Origin: Microbacterium sp. UFMG61
GTDB taxonomy: Bacteria; Actinomycetota; Actinomycetes; Actinomycetales; Microbacteriaceae
Length of the DNA: 64,000 nt
Reading direction: 5' to 3'
NCBI RefSeq assembly: GCF_015354505.1
Contig: NZ_JACAFP010000006.1
Span: 216,435 to 280,434 of the forward strand
Shown: piece after piece, positions 57,217-64,000 of the stretch
Position numbering within the stretch: position 1 is the stretch's first letter
Layout: every line of letters starts with the position of its first letter
Notes under the pieces: generated by a model
Told to the model about the DNA's origin: nothing
Seen by the model: the letters and a program-made list of their open reading frames with translations, nothing else
Database searches by the model: none
Program-made: the position numbers and the translations under genes

Positions 57217-60192
57217 TCAGCCGTAGAAGAGGTCCTCGAATGCTCTGCGGGCGCGCCGCGTCACGCCCAGGTAGTCGTCGTCCAGCACGCTCGCCGAACG
57301 ATCGGGGTACCCGAGCAGACGACCCACCGCGTCGAGATCGCGGGGTTCGGTCGGCAGGACGTCGCTGGTCTTGCCCGTATAGAGAGTGATCGCCGACCGC
57401 AGACGGCTCGACAGCAGCCATGCGTCGCGCAGCAGCTCGGCGGATTCCGGCGGCACGAACCCGGCGTCGACCGCAGCATCGAGGGCGCCGAGCGTCGACG
57501 TGGTGCGCAGCGCCGGGACGTCGTACGCATGCTGCAGCTGCAGCAGCTGGACCAGCCATTCGACGTCGCTCAGGGTGCCAGGACCGAGCTTGAGATGCCG
57601 TCTGGGGTCCACGCCCTGCGGCAGCCGCTCGCCCTCGACGCGGGCCTTGATCCGTTTGATCTCGCGTGTGCCCTGCAGGTCGATCGTCGCCGGATAGCGG
57701 ATGCTGTCGGCGAGGTCGGTGAACCGGGCGATGAGCTTGGCGCTGCCGGCGACGCCACGCGCGCGCAGAAGCGCCTGCGCCTCCCACGAGAGGGACCATC
57801 GGCGGTAGTACTCGGCATATGCGTCGAGCGTGCGGACGACGGGGCCGTTTCGCCCCTCCGGACGCAGGTCGGCATCGAGGTCCAGCGGCACCCGATGATC
57901 GGTGAGATGCTCGCGCAGGCCCGCGACGATGCGCGTCGCCAGCGACTGCGCCCTCTGCGGGTCGACTCCGTTCGCGTCGTAGACGTAGAGGATGTCGGCG
58001 TCGGAACCGAACCCCAGCTCCGCTCCCCCGAAGCGACCCATCGCGATCACGGCGAAGTCCAGCGCGTCATCGGCATCGGGGACGATCTCCCGCCGCACGG
58101 CACGCAGCGCCGCCTGGATCGTCGCCTCGGTGATCTCGGTCAGCGACCGTGCGATCTCCTCGATCGTCAGCACATCGAGCACACCGCCCATCGCGGTGCG
58201 CAGCAGCTCCCTCCGCCGCAGCGCGCGCACGGCCTGCAGGGCGCCCCCGATCGACTCGTGACGGGTCTGGATCGCCCTGGCCTCCTCGTCGATCGCAGCA
58301 CCGCTGCGGGGCCGCAGGAGGTCGCTGCTGTCGAGCCATGCGACGGACTCGGGAATCCACTCCATGAGTTCGCCGACGTAGCGCGATGAAGACAGGAGTC
58401 GCGTGAGACTCTCGGCGGCGCCCGAGGAGTCACGCAGCATGCGCAGGAACCACGGCGTTTCGCCGAGTCGCTCGCTGATGCGGCGGAAGGCGAGAAGCGC
58501 GTAGTCCGGGTCGCTCCCGTCGGCGAACCATCGCACCATGACGGGCATCAGATGCCGCTGGATCGTGGCCTTGCGACTGAGACCCGTGGTGAGAGCACCG
58601 ATGTGCCGCAGGGCGCCCGCGGGATCGCGGAACCCGATCGCCATCAGGCGGTCATGAGCCTGCGCCGTCGAGAGCGTGCGCTCCTCTTCGGGCAGCGAAG
58701 CGACCGCGCTGAGCAGGGGCCGGTAGAAGAGCTTGGTGTGGATGTCGCGCACTTCACGGCGCACGCTCTCCCAGCGCGCCCAGATGGACTCGCCGGAATC
58801 CGCGAGGCCCGAGCTGCGGGCGAGTATCCGGAGTCCGGCCGGCGTCCGCGGCATCAGATGCGTGCGACTCAGCTCCCGGAGCTGCAGCCTGTGCTCCATG
58901 ACCCGAAGGATGCAGTAGTCGTCGGCGAAGGTACCAGCCTCTGCTCGCCCGATGTATCCCCCGTCGACCAGCGCGTCGAGGGTCTCCAGCGTCCCCCTCG
59001 TGCGCAGACGGGAGTCGGTGAGCCCGTGCACGAGCTGCAGCAGCTGCACGGTGAACTCGATGTCACGGAGCCCTCCCGAACCGAGCTTCAGCTGGTACGG
59101 AGCGTCGGCCGGGTCGATGTACTCCATCACGCGCTCACGCATCCGCTGCACGCTGTCGACGAAGTCCTCGCGGGCCGCGCTGGAGAAGACCTTCGGCTGC
59201 ACCGCCGCGATGTACTCGCCGCCGAGCACCGGATCACCGGCGAGCGGTCGCGCCTTGAGCAGAGCCTGGAACTCCCAGCTCTTGGCCCAGCGGTCGTAAT
59301 AGGCCAGGTGCGAGGACAGCGACCGTACGAGCGCTCCCTGCTTGCCCTCCGGACGCAGGGCCGCGTCGACCTCCCAGAGCGGGGGTTCCACCTCGATACC
59401 GCTCAAGCCGCGCATGGTCTCGCGCGCGAGGCGAGTCGCGATGTCGATCGCACGCGCTTCCTCGACGATCTGTTCGTCGCTCGTCCCTCCGACGAAGATC
59501 ACATCCACATCGCTGACGTAGTTCAGCTCACGCGCGCCCGCCTTGCCCATGCCGATCACAGCGAGCTGCGTCGCAGCCACCTGCTCGCGGCGCAGCGTCT
59601 CGGCCGTCTTCGTTCTCGCGACGGCGAGCGATGCCTCGAGTGCGGCGCCCGCGATGTCGGCCAGCGCCGCAGCGACGTCGGGCAGCACCATCACGGGATT
59701 ATGCGCGGCGAGGTCGAACGCTGCTATCGCGGCGAGGTTCCGGCGATACGCGACGCGCAGCGCGATCACGGCCGCATCGTCGCCCGTTGCGGCGAATCCG
59801 TCGCGAGCTCCCACGGCGTCGAGCAGTCGACGCCGCAGCTCATCCGCGCTGGGCAGGGCTCTGATCGGCTCCGCGAGTATGGAGATCTGGTCGGGGTGCC
59901 GCAGGAAGAAGTCCGCGAACCCGCTGGAGGCGCCGAACACGCGCCACGCGCTGCGGCGGGCCTCGGCGTCCGCGAAGAGCGCCGCGACCGGCTGCGGGTC
60001 GCGGCGGGCGACGCGCAACAGCCCGTCGACGGCGGCGTCGGGGTCTGCAGCCACAGCTCCGTCGAGCAGGACGAACCGGTCGACGTCGAGCAGTTCGGCA
60101 AGCTCAGCGAGATTCGCGGCAGCCTCGCTCAGCTCGGCGAAACCGAGCCGGGCGAGTGCCGAGAGCGAGACCGAGTCGTCTGATCGAGCCAT
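57217..60192 (-). CDS. glnE: bifunctional glutamine synthetase adenylyltransferase/adenylyl-removing enzyme
   Basis: A 991-residue GlnE with two nucleotidyltransferase halves. The N-terminal (adenylyl-removing) half has GMGKAGARELNYVSDVDVIF; the C-terminal (adenylyltransferase) half has AMGRFGGAELGFGSDADILY. Each is followed by a helical PII-uridylyltransferase-like domain. It adenylylates and de-adenylylates the Tyr of GlnA in response to nitrogen state. Encoded nine bases after glnA2 on the same strand, so the operon contains both a glutamine synthetase and its modifier. Confidence 0.96.
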   Translation of the reverse strand: MARSDDSVSLSALARLGFAELSEAAANLAELAELLDVDRFVLLDGAVAADPDAAVDGLLRVARRDPQPVAALFADAEARRSAWRVFGASSGFADFFLRHPDQISILAEPIRALPSADELRRRLLDAVGARDGFAATGDDAAVIALRVAYRRNLAAIAAFDLAAHNPVMVLPDVAAALADIAGAALEASLAVARTKTAETLRREQVAATQLAVIGMGKAGARELNYVSDVDVIFVGGTSDEQIVEEARAIDIATRLARETMRGLSGIEVEPPLWEVDAALRPEGKQGALVRSLSSHLAYYDRWAKSWEFQALLKARPLAGDPVLGGEYIAAVQPKVFSSAAREDFVDSVQRMRERVMEYIDPADAPYQLKLGSGGLRDIEFTVQLLQLVHGLTDSRLRTRGTLETLDALVDGGYIGRAEAGTFADDYCILRVMEHRLQLRELSRTHLMPRTPAGLRILARSSGLADSGESIWARWESVRREVRDIHTKLFYRPLLSAVASLPEEERTLSTAQAHDRLMAIGFRDPAGALRHIGALTTGLSRKATIQRHLMPVMVRWFADGSDPDYALLAFRRISERLGETPWFLRMLRDSSGAAESLTRLLSSSRYVGELMEWIPESVAWLDSSDLLRPRSGAAIDEEARAIQTRHESIGGALQAVRALRRRELLRTAMGGVLDVLTIEEIARSLTEITEATIQAALRAVRREIVPDADDALDFAVIAMGRFGGAELGFGSDADILYVYDANGVDPQRAQSLATRIVAGLREHLTDHRVPLDLDADLRPEGRNGPVVRTLDAYAEYYRRWSLSWEAQALLRARGVAGSAKLIARFTDLADSIRYPATIDLQGTREIKRIKARVEGERLPQGVDPRRHLKLGPGTLSDVEWLVQLLQLQHAYDVPALRTTSTLGALDAAVDAGFVPPESAELLRDAWLLSSRLRSAITLYTGKTSDVLPTEPRDLDAVGRLLGYPDRSASVLDDDYLGVTRRARRAFEDLFYG

Positions 60193-60201
60193 GCCGGCAG
60201 G

Positions 60202-61545
60202 TCAGAGGAGTTCGAGGTTGTTCTTCAGCTCGAGCGGCGTGACCTGGCCACGGTAGGCCTCCCACTCCTTGCGCTTGTTCAGCAGCACGTAGTTGAAGAC
60301 CGACTCGCCGAGAGTCTCGGCGACGAGCTCCGACGTTTCCATGTACTCGAGAGCGTGGTCGAGGCTCGCGGGCAGCGCGGCGTAGCCGAGCGCGCGCCGC
60401 TCGGCGTCGCTCAGCGACCACACGTTGTCCTCGGCCTCGGGCGGGAGCTCGTACTCCTCCTCGATGCCCTTGAGACCCGCGGCGAGCATGAGCGCATATG
60501 CGAGATAGGGGTTGGCGGCGGAGTCGAGAGCGCGGTACTCGACGCGCGAGGATCCGCCCTTGTTGGGCTTGTACATCGGCACGCGCACGAGGGCGGAACG
60601 GTTGTTGTGTCCCCAGGTCACGAAGCTCGGCGCCTCGTCCCCGCCCCAGAGTCGCTTGTACGAGTTGACGAACTGGTTCGTGACCGCGGAGATCTCGTTG
60701 GCGTGGCGCAGCAGCCCGGCGATGAAGTGACGGCCGGTCTTCGAGAGTTGGTACTTGGCGCCCTCTTCGTAGAACGCGTTGCGCTCGCCCTCGAACAGCG
60801 ACATGTGCGTGTGCATCCCGCTGCCGGGGTGACCGCTGAGCGGCTTCGGCATGAACGTCGCATACACGCCCTGCTCGATCGCGACCTCTTTGATCACAGT
60901 GCGGAACGTCATGACGTTGTCGGCCATCGTGAGCGCGTCCGCGTAGCGCAGATCGATCTCGTTCTGGCCGGGACCGCCCTCGTGGTGGCTGAACTCGACC
61001 GAGATGCCGAGGTCTTCGAGCATGCGCACCGAGCGGCGACGGAAGTCGTGCGCCGTGCCGCCGGGAACGTTGTCGAAGTAACCCGCGGAGTCGACCGGAA
61101 CCGGCCCCTCGGGCCCGAACGACGAGGACTTGAGCAGGTAGAACTCGATCTCGGGGTGCGTGTAGAACGTGAATCCGGCGTCGGCGGCCTTCGCGAGCGT
61201 GCGCTTGAGCACGTGCCGAGGGTCGGACACGGCCGGGCGACCGTCCGGGGTCGTGATGTCGCAGAACATGCGCGCGGTCGGATCGATCTCGCCGCGCCAG
61301 GGCAGGGTCTGGAAGGTGGTCGGGTCGGGCTGCGCGAGCAGATCGGACTCGTAGCTACGGGTGAGACCCTCGATGGCCGAGCCGTCGAAGCCGATGCCCT
61401 CGGCAAACGCGCCCTCCACCTCGGCCGGTGCGATGGCGACGGACTTGAGCGTGCCGATGACGTCGGTGAACCACAGGCGGACGAACTTGACGCCGCGCTC
61501 CTCGATCGTCCGGAGGACGAAATCCCTCTGCTTGTCCACGGTCAC
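60202..61545 (-). CDS. glnA2: glutamine synthetase-family protein (GlnA2 type)
   Basis: A 447-residue GSI-type enzyme clearly distinct from the glnA product above. Metal and substrate motifs are kept (HPEIEFYLL, FSHHEGGPGQNEIDLR, SGMHTHMSLFEG, NNRSALVRVP), but the adenylylation context is altered: YELPPEAEDNVWSL replaces the usual NLYELP loop, so control by GlnE is doubtful. Actinobacterial GlnA2/GlnA3/GlnA4 paralogues include polyamine or other amine ligases. The GTG start overlaps the small upstream gene's stop by four bases; glnE follows nine bases after. Confidence 0.92.
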   Translation of the reverse strand: MTVDKQRDFVLRTIEERGVKFVRLWFTDVIGTLKSVAIAPAEVEGAFAEGIGFDGSAIEGLTRSYESDLLAQPDPTTFQTLPWRGEIDPTARMFCDITTPDGRPAVSDPRHVLKRTLAKAADAGFTFYTHPEIEFYLLKSSSFGPEGPVPVDSAGYFDNVPGGTAHDFRRRSVRMLEDLGISVEFSHHEGGPGQNEIDLRYADALTMADNVMTFRTVIKEVAIEQGVYATFMPKPLSGHPGSGMHTHMSLFEGERNAFYEEGAKYQLSKTGRHFIAGLLRHANEISAVTNQFVNSYKRLWGGDEAPSFVTWGHNNRSALVRVPMYKPNKGGSSRVEYRALDSAANPYLAYALMLAAGLKGIEEEYELPPEAEDNVWSLSDAERRALGYAALPASLDHALEYMETSELVAETLGESVFNYVLLNKRKEWEAYRGQVTPLELKNNLELL

Positions 61546-61757
61546 TCAGCGCCCTTGCCGATGCCAGCGTCCCAGCCGCTCTCGGCCGCTTCCTCCTCGG
61601 CCCATGCACGCGAGCGCTCCTTGAGCTTCTCCGGCGCGCGAGATGCCTCGGCCTCGGTGTCGAAGGGCCCGACGCGATCGGCGGACGCGGAGATCATGCC
61701 GAACTCCACCTGGCCGGTCTCCAGGTTGTACCAGTACTTCTCATCGCCGTTCGACAT
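61542..61757 (-). CDS. small protein coupled to glnA2 (SPOR-like)
   Basis: A 71-residue acidic protein. A YWYNLETGQVE stretch at the N terminus and the following FGMISASADRVGPFDTEAEA suggest a short SPOR-type fold as annotated in relatives, but there is no signal peptide or membrane segment, so it is cytosolic. C-terminal half is helical and Glu/Ala-rich. Its stop overlaps the glnA2 start by four bases, giving tight coupling; it may be a small regulator or a subunit, which is inference. Confidence 0.8.
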   Translation of the reverse strand: MSNGDEKYWYNLETGQVEFGMISASADRVGPFDTEAEASRAPEKLKERSRAWAEEEAAESGWDAGIGKGAE

Positions 61758-61827
61758 GGCCGATCCCCTTCTTCACGTGGTGTCATCGATCCTATCGGCG
61801 CTGACGTCGGTCGCTAAGCTATCGAGC

Positions 61828-62574
61828 ATGGCAAAAGCGATCGGCGTCGACATCGGCGGCACGGGTATCAAAGCAGGCATCGTCGACCTGGAGCACGGCA
61901 TCATGGCCTCCGACAGGGTGCGCGTACCCACTCCCGAGGGCGCTTCTCCCCAGGATGTGCTGCAGGCCGTGCAGACGGTTCTCAAGACCCTCGACGTGCA
62001 CGACTCGACTCTTCCGCTCGGTGTGGCGTTCCCCGCCATCGTGAAGCGCGGCAAGACGCTCTCGGCCGCCAATGTCTCGAAGGAATGGATCGACTTCGAC
62101 GCCGAGCGCTTCTTCCGCGACGGTCTGGGCCGCAACATCGTCTTCGTGAACGACGCGGACGCGGCCGGCGTCGCCGAGGCCCGTCACGGCGCGGCGCGCG
62201 ATGTGCGCGGCTTCACGCTGCTCACCACCCTCGGCACGGGAATCGGGTCCGCCTTCCTGTACGACGGCGTTCTGCTGCCGAACACCGAGCTCGGCCACCT
62301 GAACTTCGGCGAGTACGAGTCGGTCGAGACGTTCGCCGCGACCTCGGCACGCGAGCGCGAAGGACTCAGCTGGGCCGAGTGGGCCGAGCGCCTGCAGAAG
62401 TTCTACTCGCACATCGAGTTCCTCTTCAGCCCCGACCTGTTCGTGGTCGGCGGAGGCGTGTCGAAGAACGCGGGCGACTTCCTCCCCCTGCTCGACCTCA
62501 AGACCCCGATCGTCCCGGCGATCCACCGCAACAACTCGGGCATCATCGGCGCTGCATCCCTCGCCGGCGACTGA
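61828..62574 (+). CDS. ppgK: polyphosphate glucokinase
   Basis: A 248-residue ROK-fold glucokinase that phosphorylates glucose with polyphosphate or ATP, typical of actinobacteria. The phosphate-binding DIGGTGIKAGIVDL motif, the catalytic Asp in NDADAAGVAEA, LTTLGTGIGSAF and the GHLNFGEYESVETF segment are present. It is divergent from the small glnA2-linked gene (70 bases) and ends at a strong terminator. Preference for polyphosphate is based on family assignment. Confidence 0.94.
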   Translation: MAKAIGVDIGGTGIKAGIVDLEHGIMASDRVRVPTPEGASPQDVLQAVQTVLKTLDVHDSTLPLGVAFPAIVKRGKTLSAANVSKEWIDFDAERFFRDGLGRNIVFVNDADAAGVAEARHGAARDVRGFTLLTTLGTGIGSAFLYDGVLLPNTELGHLNFGEYESVETFAATSAREREGLSWAEWAERLQKFYSHIEFLFSPDLFVVGGGVSKNAGDFLPLLDLKTPIVPAIHRNNSGIIGAASLAGD

Positions 62575-62590
62575 TCCCCACGACTGCAGA

Positions 62591-62628
62591 GAGCAGAAGG
62601 CCCCGCTGATCGGCGGGGCCTTCTGCTC
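62591..62628 (+). terminator. terminator of ppgK
   Basis: A 16-bp perfect stem (GAGCAGAAGGCCCCGC and its complement, loop TGATCG), 17 bases after the stop. Confidence 0.85.
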
Positions 62629-62835
62629 GTCCCGAGCGGGGCGGATGTGCGCCGGAGCCACGAGACGTCAGGAGTCACGCGCCGCCGACTCGGCAGCTGA
62701 GTCTGAGTTCCCGCGCACTCCGCCTGAGAGAATACTGCGCGGCACCGCGACGACGTGGCACCATGGCATCTCCGCCGTGTCATTCTCGGTCGGAGAAGTG
62801 TCTCTGAACGACGGCCTCGACGTGGAGGCCGCGTG

Positions 62836-64000
62836 GTGACGAAAGGCGGCATCGAGATGAACGGATCATCCGAATCATCGTGGGACAGGCCGGTGTCACC
62901 GGACACCACAGCCGGGGTGGTGCCCGTCGACAGGCCGCAGGCCAAGAAGCTGCGATCCCGTCACGTGACGATGATCACGCTCGGCGGGATCATCGGCGCG
63001 AGCCTGTTCGTCGGATCCGGAAACGTCATCCGCGCCGTGGGTCCCGCGGCCGTGCTGTCGTATCTCATCGGTGGGCTGCTCGTGTTCCTCGCCATGCGCA
63101 TGCTCGGCGAGATGGCGGCGTCGCGCCCGGCCATCGGCTCGTTCATGGAGTACGCACGAGTGGGTCTCGGCAACTGGGCCGCTTATCTCGTCGGATGGCT
63201 GTACTGGTACTTCTGGGTCGGCGTGCTCGCCTACGAAGCGGTGCTGGGCGGCGAGACCATGGCGAGCTGGTTCCCGGCGGTCCCGTCATGGGCCTGGTCG
63301 CTGATCCTGATCGGCATCTTCGTCGGCACGAACATCATCTCCGTCCGCGCCTTCGGCGAGGTCGAGTTCTGGCTCGCCAGCGTCAAGGTGCTCGCGATCG
63401 TCGTCTTCCTCGGCGCCGGTCTGCTGTTCGCCTTCGGACTGTGGCCGAACTCCGAGGTCTCGATCTCGAACCTGTGGGAGCACGGCGGCTTCGCGCCGAA
63501 CGGCTTCGGCGTCGCCTTCACAGGAGTGGCGCTGGTGATCTTCTCGTACTTCGGCACGGAGATCGCCGTGATGGCATCCGCCGAGTCCGAGGATCCGGCC
63601 AAGGGCATCCGTCAGGCGACGAGCACCATCATCTGGCGCATCCTGCTGTTCTTCGTCGGCTCCGTGCTCATCATCGTCACGGTGGTTCCGTGGGACGAAC
63701 TCCCCGTGCCGACCGACGTCGCGAACGCGCCGTTCACGTACGCGCTCGAGCAGTTCGGCATCCCCGGAGCGAGTGTCATCATGCAGCTCGTCATCTTCAC
63801 CGCGGTGATCTCGGTGCTGAACTCCGGCCTGTACTCCGCGTCGCGCATGTTCTCGGCGCTCGCCGAGCAGGGCTTCGCGCCGAAGATCATGACGAAGAAG
63901 TCGAAGAGCGGCGTTCCCGTCATGGCGCTTCTCGCCTCGACGATCGGCGGCCTCATCGCCACCCTCGTGAACTTCTTCACCCCCGGCTCGGGCATCTTCG
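62836..64000 (+). CDS. amino acid permease of the APC superfamily (3' end outside window)
   Basis: At least 388 residues of an APC-type (AAT/GABA-permease branch) amino acid transporter; the frame is open at the window end. The first helix has the substrate-binding GGIIGASLFVGSG motif, then LGEMAASRPAIGSFMEYA, and further helices such as FTGVALVIFSYFGTEIAVMAS. Nine or more spans are visible; a full protein would have twelve and about 450-480 residues. The GTG start is preferred because GGAGG lies seven bases before it; an ATG at 62857 is in frame. Confidence 0.9.
   Translation, partial: MTKGGIEMNGSSESSWDRPVSPDTTAGVVPVDRPQAKKLRSRHVTMITLGGIIGASLFVGSGNVIRAVGPAAVLSYLIGGLLVFLAMRMLGEMAASRPAIGSFMEYARVGLGNWAAYLVGWLYWYFWVGVLAYEAVLGGETMASWFPAVPSWAWSLILIGIFVGTNIISVRAFGEVEFWLASVKVLAIVVFLGAGLLFAFGLWPNSEVSISNLWEHGGFAPNGFGVAFTGVALVIFSYFGTEIAVMASAESEDPAKGIRQATSTIIWRILLFFVGSVLIIVTVVPWDELPVPTDVANAPFTYALEQFGIPGASVIMQLVIFTAVISVLNSGLYSASRMFSALAEQGFAPKIMTKKSKSGVPVMALLASTIGGLIATLVNFFTPGSGIF

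Overview
The window is high-GC actinobacterial DNA, almost certainly chromosomal and most like Microbacteriaceae (Microbacterium or a close relative). The pointers are the dense actinobacterial core genes (sepH, DUF3000, DUF3159, DUF3710, DUF3093, DUF4191, DUF4193, PAC2, polyphosphate glucokinase, glnE with two glutamine synthetases), frequent GTG starts, many 1-8 base gene overlaps, and some probable leaderless starts. I see no tRNA or rRNA gene, insertion sequence, prophage or CRISPR array.

Layout. 0-3 kb: two FecCD permeases and an ATPase of an iron-siderophore importer, with the upstream part outside the window. 3-5.6 kb: a small accessory patch holding a decayed sigma-factor/DUF4440 remnant, a zinc-ribbon plus GIY-YIG-like protein, an SPW membrane protein, a Pr6Pr membrane protein and an orphan MazF/PemK-like toxin. 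5.6-11 kb: ammonium transporter, ZapE ATPase, sulfurtransferase with SufE, a membrane-anchored hydrolase. 10.7-16 kb: DUF3000 protein, RNase D and a fadA-fadB beta-oxidation operon. 16-22 kb: SPFH protein, dxs and acnA; upstream of acnA lies a perfect 24-bp AT-rich palindrome. 22-27 kb: DUF3159-DUF3710-dut operon, DUF3093, DUF4193, sepH and a phosphodiesterase. 27-37 kb: topoisomerase IV genes parC and parE flank a tightly coupled four-gene operon (reductase, metallo-hydrolase, adenylate-forming ligase, KAS III-like synthase) and a glycosyltransferase.

37-42.3 kb holds what I consider the most unusual locus. Two adjacent alanine-racemase-like genes have lost complementary parts of the active site. 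They lie next to an ATP-grasp ligase and a CofE-like gamma-glutamyl ligase, the latter translationally coupled to the primary sigma factor gene. I infer a heterodimeric racemase feeding an amide-forming pathway, possibly the group B peptidoglycan cross-bridge typical of Microbacteriaceae.

42.4-50.7 kb: PAC2 protein, pepA, lpd and the two-lipoyl-domain E2 of 2-oxoglutarate dehydrogenase, a pseudokinase-like membrane protein and DUF4191. 50.7-54.4 kb: RimK-like glutamate ligase with a C-terminal RCK-like domain, divergent from a retropepsin-like protease; then an RDD protein and glnA with a near-ideal GlnR box. 54.4-64 kb: acetyltransferase, AI-2E family transporter, diacylglycerol kinase-family protein, glnE, glnA2, a 71-residue protein, polyphosphate glucokinase and an amino acid permease cut by the window end. 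Nitrogen control is a clear theme: amt, glnA, glnA2 and glnE are all here, and at least glnA looks GlnR controlled.
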